A stretch of DNA of 64,000 bases from Metabacillus litoralis (GCF_007994985.1 NZ_VOQF01000015.1:1-64000); one strand, 5' to 3'. Numbered from the stretch's first letter, positions 49,353 to 59,652 are shown. Numbers and translations: made by a program. Notes: generated by a model from the letters alone, not told the origin.

Positions 49353-50618
49353 ATGACTAATCGAAAGGAACACTTTCTAGCTGAAGTATTACAGTTCATT
49401 AAAGCAAAAGAAGCTAAGTCAGTTATATACAAAGAGTTGAATTATCATATAAAAATGTCAAAGTCAGAGCTAGTGTCAAAGGGAATTAGTGATAGCGAAG
49501 CTGAAGAGAAAGCAATAAGCCAGATGGGTAGTCCATCAGAGCTTGGAACACACTTTAATAAATTGTATCGACCGATATTTGATTGGAAACTTTTTGGTCT
49601 ATTCATCATTATTATTTCAATGGGAGTTCTTCCTCACATTCATTCAACTGTTTACTCTGAAAATCTATTGATTAAACAAGTAATATATATTGTATTAGGA
49701 ATTTTAGTGACATTGATAGTTATGTTTATTGATTATAGAAAGGTTAAAAGATTTGGCTGGTTTTTTCTATTAGCAGCGTTAGGCTTATTGTTTGTTCTTA
49801 CCTTTTTTCTTAATACGGTCATTCAAGGCGTTGGTCATCTTGCCTTTTTTGGCTTTGCTATTAGTGGAAATTCGCTTTATTCTCTTTTTCTCGTTTTTTG
49901 GGCCTTTTATTTTTCTAAGGAAAAACCTAAGTTATACGTAATAGTTGGTGTCTATTTGTTTTCAGTATTCCTCTTTATGCGCTTACCAAGTTTATCCGCT
50001 GTATTTATATACTCTATTCTTGTGTTTACGTTATTTTTTTGTAGTTCAAAAAGTAAGAAAACTATTTATACAACGATTGGAGTATTATTAGGTTTAGTTA
50101 TTGCCATTGTTTGTACCTTTTGGTTTAACACAAAAGAATACCAAAAGGATAGGTTACTAGGCTTTCTAAATCCAAATGAATATTCACAAGGTCCAGGTTA
50201 TATGTATATCAAGTTAAAAGAATTATTATCAATGGGTGGATGGTTTGGAAATTCAGGTCAAGCCATTTTTGATAACGGGATGACATCAGATTTCGCTTTT
50301 GCTAACATTACGTTTTATTTTGGTTGGATATTATCTGGGTTTCTTTTCGCTACAATATTATTACTTTTATATAGAATGATCATTGTATCAACTAGTATAA
50401 AAGATCGTTTCGGTAAACTATTAATAATCGGCGTGTGTTCATTACTTACCATTCAAGTTATGTACAACATTGGAATGATTCTTGGACTTTTCCCAATTAT
50501 CTCGATGACACTACCTTTTATCAGCTATGGACTACATTCAACTGTCTTAAACTCTATTCTTATAGGGATCGTACTTAGTGTGTATCGAAGAAAACACTTA
50601 ATTATACATGTAGCATAA
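49353..50618 (+). CDS. FtsW/RodA/SpoVE (SEDS)-like protein with N-terminal HAAS/permease-prefix domain
   Basis: 421 residues. Residues 1-70 (YKELNYHIKMSKSELVSKGISDSEAEEKAISQMGSPSELG) are a cytosolic HAAS-type prefix normally seen in DUF1700 proteins or before permeases. About ten membrane helices follow with the SEDS tail (FPIISMTLPFISYGLHST; usual PFxSYGGSS). SEDS proteins polymerise lipid II; the relaxed motif leaves activity uncertain. Confidence 0.8.
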   Translation: MTNRKEHFLAEVLQFIKAKEAKSVIYKELNYHIKMSKSELVSKGISDSEAEEKAISQMGSPSELGTHFNKLYRPIFDWKLFGLFIIIISMGVLPHIHSTVYSENLLIKQVIYIVLGILVTLIVMFIDYRKVKRFGWFFLLAALGLLFVLTFFLNTVIQGVGHLAFFGFAISGNSLYSLFLVFWAFYFSKEKPKLYVIVGVYLFSVFLFMRLPSLSAVFIYSILVFTLFFCSSKSKKTIYTTIGVLLGLVIAIVCTFWFNTKEYQKDRLLGFLNPNEYSQGPGYMYIKLKELLSMGGWFGNSGQAIFDNGMTSDFAFANITFYFGWILSGFLFATILLLLYRMIIVSTSIKDRFGKLLIIGVCSLLTIQVMYNIGMILGLFPIISMTLPFISYGLHSTVLNSILIGIVLSVYRRKHLIIHVA

Positions 50619-50626
50619 ATAAAAAG

Positions 50627-50662
50627 AAACGCTGTTGATCAAAAATCAATAGCGTTTTGAAG
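50627..50662. terminator. Terminator between SEDS gene and converging ABC operon
   Basis: AAACGCTGTTGAT / ATCAATAGCGTTT with a short loop. Confidence 0.8.
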
Positions 50663-50703
50663 ATGAAAATTTAAAATTTCTTCTATAAAAAAAGATCTTC
50701 GAC

Positions 50704-52347
50704 TTATTCATGAATCTTCTCCCAAGTAATCTGAAATGCCTTCTTCCATATAATCATCAAGAGCAAGATAGATAACACAAGATAAAGATAAATTCCATAC
50801 GGCATCAATGTACTAATAAAATGAAGACCAGCAAATACTGCAGCTAACAGCATCAAAGCAAATAAAAGTCCACCATTGCTATTTTGATTATAAGCATCAA
50901 AAGACTCTGAAAAGGGAATGACCTTTTTAAGGATAATGAAGCAGATGACAGAATATAAACAAGCATTTATAAAGACAACAACAAGATCAGGTGTAACTCT
51001 CACACCAAATAGGACAATAAATGCTACAGATAATATCAAGTAAACTGGTAGATATAGATTCACGAGAAATGCCTTTATTGTGCCACTAAACATCGGCTTT
51101 AATTGATTAATTGGAGCAACCTTGAATATCCAAGCACCTTTATATTTTCCTGAAAACTTCAATAATAACATGATCGTCGGGATAACAATTAAGCTGAAGT
51201 AAATGGATAAATACGATTTACTTGTAGATAGAGCGTTAAAATCTGTACTAAAACCATTCATGATAAATATAAAAGGGATTACAATAGAAAATCCTAAAGA
51301 AGGGTAGACCTTCAGTTTAAAATCTCGTTCATTTTTCATCATTAAACTAGCAAACTTGAAAAACGTTCTTTCTTCTTGTGACCGACAAATAATACCAAGA
51401 AGAACTTGACGAAACTTACTGTGTCTTTTTTCTTTTGCTTTTCCATGATAAGTTAGCTTTTGAAGACTTTGCTCAAAAGCAGGATTAAATTTTATATAAA
51501 TCGCTATTGCTAAAAGAGGGATCAAAACTCCTAAAGCTGAAAATAGTAGATAAAATGGTTGAAATTTACCTATCAGAATCATTTCCGTATTAGCTGCGTA
51601 CCACATTGGAAAAATAAATACTTGCCACCATTTAGGTTCAAGTGAGACAGCTAAGTCGATAAATTCAAATGAGCGAACAAGTAATTGATACCCTACCATT
51701 ATCGCAAGTGATAACATTATTTGAACAAAGTTTATAATATCCTTTAATTTCTCCCCATCAAAAAATCGTAAAATAGCCAAATAGATGAGTGCCGTAAGAG
51801 CAACTACAAATAAATCAATAAAAATGATGTTTACAACTGACACTAAGAAAAACAGAAACCCATGAACAAAAAGACCAATAATCAATGGAATTCCAACTAG
51901 AGCTAACGTTAGAAAAGAGAGGTAAATCATAACATGTACCATTTTAGCGGTACTAATCGTTCTTCTACTAACAGGCTTTGGAAATAAGATATTGCGATCA
52001 CGAATATCCAACAGTACAGATGAAAAATCTGAGATCATAGATGTCATAACAAAAAAGGTGAAAATACCATAAAAAAGACTCATTTGAAACAAATAATTGT
52101 CACCCATAAGTAAAAAGGGGATCATAAACAAACCAAATAAAACGTAAATCCATAAAGATTTTATATACTGATTGTCATTTTCCTTGTCTTTTTTCTTAGC
52201 ATTTTGTGAGAAAATTGTTGGAACTCTTCTTCCATCCATTGTTAATTTAATTTGTAGTATTTTTCTCATCATCTTATAATCAACATCAAAACTTCTGAAT
52301 ACTTTTTCGAATCGATCTAATAGCTTGAGTGTACGATCGTTCTTCAT
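50704..52347 (-). CDS. ABC-2 type exporter permease, 547 residues
   Basis: A large polytopic protein with ~12 hydrophobic segments in two groups separated by a cytosolic stretch (~300-345, EQSLQKLTYHGKAKEKRHSKF). Start ATG, 2 nt after the ATPase gene stop. Cargo unknown. Resembles the large permeases paired with YxlF/NatA-like ATPases. Confidence 0.78.
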   Translation of the reverse strand: MKNDRTLKLLDRFEKVFRSFDVDYKMMRKILQIKLTMDGRRVPTIFSQNAKKKDKENDNQYIKSLWIYVLFGLFMIPFLLMGDNYLFQMSLFYGIFTFFVMTSMISDFSSVLLDIRDRNILFPKPVSRRTISTAKMVHVMIYLSFLTLALVGIPLIIGLFVHGFLFFLVSVVNIIFIDLFVVALTALIYLAILRFFDGEKLKDIINFVQIMLSLAIMVGYQLLVRSFEFIDLAVSLEPKWWQVFIFPMWYAANTEMILIGKFQPFYLLFSALGVLIPLLAIAIYIKFNPAFEQSLQKLTYHGKAKEKRHSKFRQVLLGIICRSQEERTFFKFASLMMKNERDFKLKVYPSLGFSIVIPFIFIMNGFSTDFNALSTSKSYLSIYFSLIVIPTIMLLLKFSGKYKGAWIFKVAPINQLKPMFSGTIKAFLVNLYLPVYLILSVAFIVLFGVRVTPDLVVVFINACLYSVICFIILKKVIPFSESFDAYNQNSNGGLLFALMLLAAVFAGLHFISTLMPYGIYLYLVLSILLLMIIWKKAFQITWEKIHE

Positions 52348-52349
52348 AT

Positions 52350-53129
52350 CTACATCTCCTTTACAACAGAAACAAATCGTGAGCCAAGGTCTATATGTTC
52401 ACTAAATCCAGTAAGCTGATTAAAAATCTGCTCTAGTGATCCTTCCGTACTTTCTGTCCTTAGCTCTTCGAACGTGCCATCTGCTGCAATTTTCCCATCA
52501 TGCAGAAGAATGATCCGACTACTAATTTTTTCAACAACATCCATAATATGTGAGGAGTAAAAAATCGTTTTTCCTTGAGCAGCAAGCTGGGTCATAATTT
52601 CTTTGAAAATCATCACACTGTTAGCATCAAGACCATTGATTGGTTCGTCAAAGAACAACAATTCAGGGTTATGTATTAAGCTTGAGATAATTAAAAGCTT
52701 TTGTCTCATTCCTTTTGAGTAAGAAGCAATACGAGAGTGATAGACTTCACCAATACCGAATAGCTCCATTAAACGTTTCGCCTTATAATCAGCAAGATCA
52801 TAATCAAGTCCATACAATTCACCTATAAACGTTAAATATTCACTTCCTGTTAAATTGTCGTATACTTCAGCAATTTCAGGCACATATCCAATTTTGTTTT
52901 TATACTCCATTTTTTCATTAGAAATATCTTCTCCAAAGATTTTAATGCTACCAGAATAATTGTCTTCAATTCCTAACATAATTTTAACGGTTGTACTTTT
53001 TCCAGCTCCGTTTGGACCAATATAACCGATAATTTCTCCTCGTTTCACTTTTAGAGACACACCGTTTAAAACAGACTTTGTGCCATAACTTTTTTTCAAA
53101 TCATTAATTTCTAAAATAAATTCTTCCAT
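52350..53129 (-). CDS. ABC transporter ATP-binding protein
   Basis: 259 residues: Walker A GPNGAGKST, signature YSKGMRQKLL, Walker B LLFFDEPINGLD, switch His in SSHIMDVVE. Partner of the downstream permease. The C-terminal tail (QIFNQLTGFSEHIDLGSRFV) is common in exporters. ATG after GGGGGATATTTGTT. Confidence 0.85.
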   Translation of the reverse strand: MEEFILEINDLKKSYGTKSVLNGVSLKVKRGEIIGYIGPNGAGKSTTVKIMLGIEDNYSGSIKIFGEDISNEKMEYKNKIGYVPEIAEVYDNLTGSEYLTFIGELYGLDYDLADYKAKRLMELFGIGEVYHSRIASYSKGMRQKLLIISSLIHNPELLFFDEPINGLDANSVMIFKEIMTQLAAQGKTIFYSSHIMDVVEKISSRIILLHDGKIAADGTFEELRTESTEGSLEQIFNQLTGFSEHIDLGSRFVSVVKEM

Positions 53130-53314
53130 AACAAATATCCCCCATGTCTAAATTTTCCATTTCATTCTTTTTCTAGTGTAACATTAACTATGTTACATAC
53201 TAAAGATGGAAATAGAAAAAGTACGGATTATTGTTATATGAATATCTTTTATTATAAAAAACTTCTGTTAAGCTCGAGGTGTTCAGATTGAGAATATTAA
53301 CGTAATGGAGGTAT

Positions 53315-53663
53315 TGAATTCTTTAGCTGTAGAAATTAGTGATATCGCCCTTCAATCTATTAATCATTTGAATAGAATATAAATGCAAACATTAGAATTT
53401 CAAAAGATTCAAAGGAAAATCGGGGAAAGGGATATGGAACCGAGGCAATAAATCTCCTGTTAGAACATGTATTCGGTTTCTTAAATTTACATTGAATAGA
53501 GGTAAATGTATTTGCTTTTAACGAAAAAGCTTATAAAGTTTATGAGAAAATTGGCTTCAAAAAAGAAGGGGTACAAAGAGATGCTCTTTTTTATGACCAT
53601 GAATATCACGATTCTATATTAATGGCTATTTTAGAAGACAAATGGAGATCGAAAAATAGATAA
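53315..53663 (+). pseudogene. GNAT acetyltransferase relic
   Basis: Pieces of a RimJ/RimL-type enzyme in shifted frames: RGKGYGTEAINLLLEHVFGFLNL, stop, IEVNVFAFNEKAYKVYEKIGFKKEGVQRDALFYDHEYHDSILMAIL. The acetyl-CoA loop (GKGYGTEA) is readable but a frameshift precedes it and an in-frame stop follows. Confidence 0.75.
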
Positions 53664-53692
53664 ACAATGTGTCAGGGGAGGAAGAATGAGCC

Positions 53693-53899
53693 TTAATTTT
53701 CTTCCTTCAATAGTAGTTTTTTAGAAAGCTTGTAAATTGGTAGGAAGATCACCATCCAGATACCAAGATCAATTAATGCTAACAATAAATTAAATTTATC
53801 ACTGAATATTTCATAATGAAACCCAACAAGAGTTGTAAATCCATTATAGATAATAACAGTTAATGAAATAGTAATGATGCCTAAAATAAAGTCCTTCAT
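53693..53899 (-). CDS. Small two-helix membrane protein
   Basis: 68 residues: FILGIITISLTVIIYNGFTTL and LLLALIDLGIWMVIFLPIYKL helices, basic tail KKLLLKEEN. ATG after GGGGGATGAAC. Not recognised. Confidence 0.6.
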   Translation of the reverse strand: MKDFILGIITISLTVIIYNGFTTLVGFHYEIFSDKFNLLLALIDLGIWMVIFLPIYKLSKKLLLKEEN

Positions 53900-54110
53900 A
53901 TGTTCATCCCCCAGCAGTTTATGGTGAAGCTAGTCAACTTAATTTTATCATAATTTTCCAATTTGAATTTAATGTTCTTTTTCATTTTAAAAGCATTCTT
54001 TTTACGCAAATCACCAAAGACTCTGTTGTAGCCTAATTTTCAAATATACTTTGATTCATGTAAACTAGTATAATGATTGAAGAAATTCCTTTTAAAGAGG
54101 TGTTATTCAG

Positions 54111-55427
54111 ATGAAGAAAATTAATGGAAAAACAATAACACAATGGATTCAAACACACCCAATCATCGAAACGATTATCCATACAGAAGAAACACTATGG
54201 CTGAATCCAAAATATCAAACGTTTGAAAGTGTGATAAAGAACATCTCACTTACATTGGACGATGTGATTGAAGCAGAGGAGAGGTTAAATAGATTTGCAC
54301 CTTTTCTTATGACCGTGTTTCCAGAAACAAAACCCTCCTCAGGAATCATTGAATCACCAATAGTGGAAATTCCTTCTATGAAAAAAGCATTGGAGCAATT
54401 TTACAATAAAAAACTAGGCGGTGATTTGCTTTTAAAATGTGATCATCTTCTGCCGATTTCAGGATCAATTAAAGCAAGGGGTGGGATTTATGAGGTATTA
54501 AAGCATGCGGAAGGAATTGCGCTCGATTCAGGAATGTTAACTATTCAAGATGATTATAGTATTCTAGCTCAACCTTGTTTTAAGGAGCTTTTTTCTCAAT
54601 ATTCAATTGCTGTTGGATCAACAGGAAATTTAGGACTTAGTATTGGGATTATGAGCGCAAAGCTAGGTTTTAATGTATTTGTTCATATGTCTGCAGATGC
54701 CAAGACATGGAAAAAAGATTTAATAAGAAAAAAAGGTGTTACCGTGATTGAGTACAATTTTGATTATAGTTTAGCTGTTGCTGAGGGCAGAAAACAGGCA
54801 GAAGCTGATAACAACATGCATTTTGTTGATGATGAAAATTCTACTGATCTCTTTTTAGGCTATGCAGTAGCAGCATTACGATTAAAAAAACAGCTTGATG
54901 AGTTAGGTGTCAATGTTAATGAAAAGAAGCCACTTGTTGTTCATTTACCATGTGGAGTTGGCGGTGGACCAGGAGGAGTGGCTTTTGGTTTGAAATTGAT
55001 TTTCAAAAATAATGTACATATTTACTTTGTAGAACCAACTCATTCTCCTGCCATGCTTCTTGGTTTAGTCACAGAATTACATGATAAGGTGTCTGTTCAA
55101 GATTTTGGTATTGATAACATAACAGAAGCCGATGGATTAGCTGTTGGCAGACCCTCTGGTTTTGTGGGGAAGCTGTTAGAAGAGCTAATCAGTGGAGTTT
55201 ATACAGTTGAAGATCAGCATCTTTATAAGTTATTATCACTGTTAGTTGATATAGAAAATATCTATTTAGAGCCATCTGCTGTTGCAGGCTTTCCAGGAAT
55301 GATGAAACTAGAAAATGATAAAACTGCTTCTCAACATCCAACCCATATAGTATGGGCAACAGGTGGTAATATGTTACCTGATAGTGTTCATCAAGAAAAT
55401 TATGAAAAAGGAAAAAGCTACTTATAA
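54111..55427 (+). CDS. dsdA: D-serine ammonia-lyase (dehydratase)
   Basis: 438 residues. PLP Lys in [14 protein letters not shown] (~121); phosphate loop [38 protein letters not shown]-terminal [11 protein letters not shown]. Converts D-serine to pyruvate and ammonia. Length matches the DsdA family. Single-gene unit. Confidence 0.92.
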   Translation: MKKINGKTITQWIQTHPIIETIIHTEETLWLNPKYQTFESVIKNISLTLDDVIEAEERLNRFAPFLMTVFPETKPSSGIIESPIVEIPSMKKALEQFYNKKLGGDLLLKCDHLLPISGSIKARGGIYEVLKHAEGIALDSGMLTIQDDYSILAQPCFKELFSQYSIAVGSTGNLGLSIGIMSAKLGFNVFVHMSADAKTWKKDLIRKKGVTVIEYNFDYSLAVAEGRKQAEADNNMHFVDDENSTDLFLGYAVAALRLKKQLDELGVNVNEKKPLVVHLPCGVGGGPGGVAFGLKLIFKNNVHIYFVEPTHSPAMLLGLVTELHDKVSVQDFGIDNITEADGLAVGRPSGFVGKLLEELISGVYTVEDQHLYKLLSLLVDIENIYLEPSAVAGFPGMMKLENDKTASQHPTHIVWATGGNMLPDSVHQENYEKGKSYL

Positions 55428-55526
55428 AAAAGCTAAAAATAAAACCTGTGGGATGTAACTCTAGCTCACTATCAACATAATGCTTCGTAAAAACACTTGT
55501 TTTACCTATTTAAGGAGTTAAAAAGA

Positions 55527-55739
55527 ATGAAAAAAGTAAAAGATCTTCAAATTAAATTATGGTTAGGTTCTGTTTTAGGTTCTCTTTTGATTTTTCTTAT
55601 CATTAAACAAATTTGGAATGATGTAAACAATTGCTTATTACTATTCTTGTTAATTTTCGGTTTTATAATAAACTATATCTTTACGAAGATAAAGTTAAAA
55701 CATAATAATAGCATAGTTAAATCGGAAGAAAATACTTGA
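55527..55739 (+). CDS. Small membrane protein
   Basis: 70 residues from ATG 55527 (TTTAAGGAG 10 nt upstream). Two helices (LWLGSVLGSLLIFLIIKQIW, LLLFLLIFGFIINYIF) and a charged tail. Not recognised. Confidence 0.6.
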   Translation: MKKVKDLQIKLWLGSVLGSLLIFLIIKQIWNDVNNCLLLFLLIFGFIINYIFTKIKLKHNNSIVKSEENT

Positions 55740-55807
55740 ATCCTAGCTAAAGATTTTATTTAAAATAAAACATACGAATTGTTATTTACTTATGAATAGT
55801 AAATAGG

Positions 55808-56827
55808 TTAGTTTCGGAACAACAATTTTAAGTTCTCGCCACCTTCTTGTAACCATTGAGGATTTGCTGCAGCTTTAACGATTTGTTCCTCCAACACATG
55901 CATATCGTCAATATTTTCTAGGTAACGTCCAAGAAAATGAACGAATACATCTAATCTTCTTAGTTGAACCAATATTGGAAGTGCTTCTATTTCTTCTTTT
56001 TCTAATGAAATAAGTGAAGTGAAGCCGTTAACAAAGGCCTCTATATTTTCCCAAAGTCGTGTTTTGTTTTGTTCTCCTACGATTAGCTCTGAGATACACA
56101 CTGCAGCTTCCATCACACGTAAATCGTTCGTAACAAACTCAAAATCAAGAATTGCCGATATTGTTTCAGAAGTCTGTAGTATATTCGATGCATTTAAATC
56201 ACCGTGAATTAATTGATGTGGTAGCTTTTTAAGAGTGGGCACATATTGCTTAAAATCTACTAGTTGCTGTTTGATCCACAATAACTCGTTTTTATATTTG
56301 GTAAATTCGTGTGGTGGGTGGGAACACCATTCTGCGATTTTATCAATAGGCAAGTCCGGATAAGTATGTTCAATTTCATAATAAGGTCGATAAATGATCG
56401 TGTTATTTAGCTTTAATTCATTTAGAGCTTTTAGTAATGAACCAGCTGTTTGTCCAAACGAGGTAATAATTTCTGAATGATCTAATGAAGGATTTTCACC
56501 TACAATAAAATGATACATACACGCTATTTTCATAGAGTCATCATTTAATCGAACCATCGTATCACCATTCTTTGTCATGAGTGGAACAGGAACGTGAAAT
56601 GGTAGATTTGGTATCTTTACAAGCTTTAATAAAACCTCATGCTCTAGTTTTACCTTATTTAGATCTTGGTGAGATTCATAAATTCGAAAAATATATTTAT
56701 TGCCATTTTCTTCAATATAACGAGTGGTGTTATTATAACCACTTTTCCCTTCGGAAACAGTCCAAGTCATGTTATCTTCTAAAAATTGAGCTACAACATT
56801 GTTAATTGCATCTATAAGTTTACTCAT
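55808..56827 (-). CDS. APH-family phosphotransferase
   Basis: 339 residues. Kinase-like fold: catalytic loop LIHGDLNASNIL, metal Asp in AILDFEFVTND, ATP-site Lys in KYIFRIYES region. This is the aminoglycoside-phosphotransferase/homoserine-kinase-II superfamily; B. subtilis has several of unknown substrate. A sugar, amino-alcohol or drug substrate cannot be chosen from sequence. Confidence 0.8.
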   Translation of the reverse strand: MSKLIDAINNVVAQFLEDNMTWTVSEGKSGYNNTTRYIEENGNKYIFRIYESHQDLNKVKLEHEVLLKLVKIPNLPFHVPVPLMTKNGDTMVRLNDDSMKIACMYHFIVGENPSLDHSEIITSFGQTAGSLLKALNELKLNNTIIYRPYYEIEHTYPDLPIDKIAEWCSHPPHEFTKYKNELLWIKQQLVDFKQYVPTLKKLPHQLIHGDLNASNILQTSETISAILDFEFVTNDLRVMEAAVCISELIVGEQNKTRLWENIEAFVNGFTSLISLEKEEIEALPILVQLRRLDVFVHFLGRYLENIDDMHVLEEQIVKAAANPQWLQEGGENLKLLFRN

Positions 56828-57068
56828 AATCTTTTCTTCTCCTTGATCTTTTAAAAAATAGCTTTTTTATACTTATTATTACAGTTGTTTTTAACGAATA
56901 CAACTACCTTTACTCTAAAGAAATTATCATATAAAAGACCACTAAGTATATTTGAGTTATAATTAGAACAGCTCATTTATTGTTAATTCTTGCGCGAAAT
57001 TAAGGAATATACAAACATAAACATTTCTAAATTTAATACATTGATTAAGGGAGTATTCGTGTAAAACA

Positions 57069-57266
57069 ATGATTAAAAAATATAAACTAAAGAAAAATTT
57101 TAGAGGTATAAAAAGAGGTACACATCTTTATTTAATTGCAGAATCTGAATTCATAGGTGTTAAAGAATTTGTTCTCCGCACAAAAGACCTGTCAATTAGA
57201 CTATCAATTAATGAAAAAGAGTTGGAGGATAACTTCATTTTTTTGAGTTATGGAGCAATTGATTGA
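57069..57266 (+). CDS. Small hypothetical protein
   Basis: 65 residues, basic then acidic: MIKKYKLKKNFRGIKRGTHL...KELEDNFIFLSYGAID. ATG, with only a distant GGGAG site (57050). Beta-rich appearance; not recognised. Confidence 0.5.
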   Translation: MIKKYKLKKNFRGIKRGTHLYLIAESEFIGVKEFVLRTKDLSIRLSINEKELEDNFIFLSYGAID

Positions 57267-57413
57267 CAATGAGTTAGATTATTGAAATCAGTAAGTTCAT
57301 TATTTAATAAAATATAATTCTATATAAACTTTATTGGGAAATTAAAGGAAATAACAAGTGTAATAATGTTAATATAAGTAAACAGATAATTGATATAGAA
57401 AGGAATTATCATT

Positions 57414-57589
57414 GTGATTTATAAAATATTATTAATAATGCTATGGTTATTTTTGTATTGGAATTATATATATCTCCCACTTTCTTTAAAGTGGAAACAG
57501 ATGAAAAAAGTTTATTTTTAGGTTTAACTTTCTTGTGTATCATTCTAGGCAAATTACTATCTGATAATTATAAAAAGAATGATGAGTAA
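57414..57589 (+). pseudogene. Frameshifted small membrane protein
   Basis: GTG after AAAGGAAT begins VIYKILLIMLWLFLYWNY; from ~57465 the sensible reading moves to another frame (TFFKVETDEKSLFLGL, LGKLLSDNYKKNDE). A one-base shift near 57460 splits a ~58-residue protein. Confidence 0.5.
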
Positions 57590-57976
57590 ACATGGAATCC
57601 ATTCTGTTTTAAGTGAATGTTTGTGTCATAAAAAGGGACAATATTCTAAAAATCACTTCCTACATAAACATATATTGTATGATCAACCTTCATTTGTCTA
57701 AAAAGTGGACAATAATACAATAAGCGGTGCTACGATGGGTGACAGAATATTTTCGCTTGAAATCGATACAAGTGTTGCTCGTAAATGGAGATTAAAAGAA
57801 AGAAGCTATTAAAAAATTTTTATATATGGTGGAATGACAGGAATCGCAGTTTGATGTGTTTTAAAGAAAGGAAATATGGGAATATATTGATACCAAAGGA
57901 AAAATACCCATTTTAATGTTGACAATTTTTATAGGAATAGTTTATGATATGTTCATAACTTAATATTTTGATTTTT
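57590..57976. other. Spacer with short remnants
   Basis: No intact gene. A 26-codon piece at 57734 (MGDRIFSLEIDTSVARKWRL) looks coding in style but has no site or continuation. The rest is AT-rich and should carry the promoter of the riboswitch transcript. Confidence 0.4.
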
Positions 57977-58073
57977 CTTATCAAGAGAGGTGGAGGGACT
58001 GGCCCTATGATACCTCGGCAGCGGACTTTTATAGTACTGTGCCAATTCCAAGTAGCGTAATGCTAGAGATAAG
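57977..58073 (+). ncRNA. SAM-I (S-box) riboswitch
   Basis: CTTATCAAGAGAGGTGGAGG, then GACTGGCCC, ATGATACCTCGGCAGC and CTGTGCCAATTCC, closed by GATAAGAGG: helix P1 (CTTATC/GATAAG) and the conserved SAM core are present. S-adenosylmethionine would favour the terminator that follows, so the enzyme downstream is made when methionine is scarce. Confidence 0.92.
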
Positions 58074-58101
58074 AGGAGCAGGTAAACTAATTTGTTTATT
58101 T

Positions 58102-58137
58102 AACCCTTCTTCTTATTACTAGAAGAGGGGTTTTTTG
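58102..58137 (+). terminator. Riboswitch expression-platform terminator
   Basis: AACCCTTCTTCT / AGAAGAGGGGTT stem (one G-U pair) and six-base T run, 66 bp before the start codon. Confidence 0.88.
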
Positions 58138-58202
58138 ATTTCAGTTTTCATTGTGTTGTTCGTTGTTTTTTAAAAATTTTTCGTTAAGGGAGAGAAACAC
58201 AC

Positions 58203-59315
58203 ATGACAAAAACATTAGTATCAGCAGCACCATTTAGAGCAGATCACGTAGGAAGCTTATTACGTCCAGAGAGAATTCATCAAGCTAGAAAGAATCATAA
58301 AGAAGGTAGTATTACATCTCAAGAATTACATAATATTGAAACGGAAGAAATCAAAAAAATCGTAGATAAACAAATTGAGGTTGGCTTACAGGCTGTGACA
58401 GATGGAGAATTTCGTCGTAAGTTCTGGCATACAGATTTTCTTGAGCATTTAACTGGTGTAGAAGGGTATGTACCTGAAACTGGTTTTAAATTCAATGGGG
58501 AAGAAACTGAAAGATATGATGTTCGAGTTATCGGAAAAGTAGCGTTTAACCAAGATCATCCACATATTAAGGAATTTATTCAATTTAAAGAAATTGTTGG
58601 AGATCGTGCTGTAGCAAAACAAACGATTCCAAGTCCAAATCAGTTATTTAACCCTGGAATTCGTAACCTTGAAATCTACCCTGATATTGAGGACTATACA
58701 AAAGATGTAATCCATACATATCGAGATGCAATCAAAGCTTTTTATGACGCAGGTTGCCGTTACTTACAATTAGATGATGTGTATATTGCCGCTTTAAATG
58801 CACCTAATATTAATTTTGATGCTGGTGGAACTTCACGTGAAGAATTAATTGAGTTAGCATTACGTGTTATTAACGGTGTATTAGAAGATAAACCAGAGGA
58901 TTTAATTGTTACAACTCATCTTTGCCGTGGAAACTATCGTTCAACTTGGGCGTTTGAAGGAAGCTATGCAAAAATCGCTCCAACATTATTTGCAAAAGAG
59001 AAAGTAGACGGCTTCTTCTTAGAATATGATGATGATCGTTCAGGAGATTTCGAGCCATTGAATTATATTCCAAATGATGGACCACGAGTTGTTTTAGGTG
59101 TTTTCACATCAAAGCATGGTAATTTAGAAGACAAAGAAAATATAAAAGCGCGTATTGAAGAAGCAACTAAATATGTACCATTAGAAAATCTATGTATCAG
59201 CCCTCAATGTGGTTTTGCTTCAACACATCATGGTAATATCTTGACTGAAGATGAGCAATGGGCAAAGTTAAAGTATATTGTTGATATTTCAAAAGAGATT
59301 TGGGTACAGAACTAA
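58203..59315 (+). CDS. Core-MetE methionine synthase, YxjG/YxjH type
   Basis: 370 residues, the C-terminal catalytic half of MetE only. Zn-ligand residues are visible in VTTHLCRGNYRS (His, Cys) and in ISPQCGFAS (Cys); FRADHVGSLLRP begins the barrel. It transfers a methyl group to homocysteine; without the N-terminal half of MetE the methyl donor is uncertain. B. subtilis yxjG and yxjH are also S-box controlled. The gene has GGGAGAGAA before ATG. Confidence 0.87.
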   Translation: MTKTLVSAAPFRADHVGSLLRPERIHQARKNHKEGSITSQELHNIETEEIKKIVDKQIEVGLQAVTDGEFRRKFWHTDFLEHLTGVEGYVPETGFKFNGEETERYDVRVIGKVAFNQDHPHIKEFIQFKEIVGDRAVAKQTIPSPNQLFNPGIRNLEIYPDIEDYTKDVIHTYRDAIKAFYDAGCRYLQLDDVYIAALNAPNINFDAGGTSREELIELALRVINGVLEDKPEDLIVTTHLCRGNYRSTWAFEGSYAKIAPTLFAKEKVDGFFLEYDDDRSGDFEPLNYIPNDGPRVVLGVFTSKHGNLEDKENIKARIEEATKYVPLENLCISPQCGFASTHHGNILTEDEQWAKLKYIVDISKEIWVQN

Positions 59316-59333
59316 GCAATTAAATAAACATGA

Positions 59334-59367
59334 AAACAGCTTTGTACAATGTACAAAGCTGTTTATT
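59334..59367. terminator. Bidirectional terminator
   Basis: Perfect AAACAGCTTTGTAC / GTACAAAGCTGTTT with AAT loop, between the MetE-like gene and the converging microprotein gene. Confidence 0.88.
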
Positions 59368-59384
59368 ATCATTAAGTTTTTAAC

Positions 59385-59531
59385 TTACATATAATCGTAA
59401 ACAGAATCCTCTAAATAGAGCCAGTGATAGTATTCAATCTGTGGTTCTGTCATTTCAGACATTTCTTTTTCATTGAATTTTTGTTTTGCTAATAATTCTT
59501 TCACTTTTGAATCTCTGGCTAATTTACTCAT
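59385..59531 (-). CDS. 48-residue microprotein, paralogue of the one at 14162
   Basis: MSKLARDSKVKELLAKQKFN...SEMTEPQIEYYHWLYLEDSVYDYM from ATG 59531, with AGGAGGATTTAAA before it. It differs from the 14162 copy at ~12 of 48 positions, mostly conservatively, so both are under selection. The C-terminal block (PQIEY.HWLY.EDSVYDYM) is almost invariant. Confidence 0.8.
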   Translation of the reverse strand: MSKLARDSKVKELLAKQKFNEKEMSEMTEPQIEYYHWLYLEDSVYDYM

Positions 59532-59615
59532 TTTAAATCCTCCTAATATATGAGAAGTAACAAAAGCTGCTACATTCATGTAAACGTTTTCTTTCTTTTC
59601 TTATTTTTATTATAT

Positions 59616-59652
59616 ATCTCAAAATGAGATTAAACAAATATCATTTTGAGAT
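59616..59652 (-). promoter_or_regulatory. 37-nt palindromic operator over the second microprotein promoter
   Basis: ATCTCAAAATGAGATT - AAACA - AATATCATTTTGAGAT; arms pair with one mismatch. On the minus strand -35 TTGTTT, 17-bp spacer and -10 TATAAT overlap or adjoin it, so binding would block RNA polymerase. Confidence 0.75.

Noticed and set aside
57734-57813. Short coding-like piece MGDRIFSLEIDTSVARKWRL
   Set aside because: No ribosome binding site, only 26 codons and no family I can name; kept only as a remark on the spacer.
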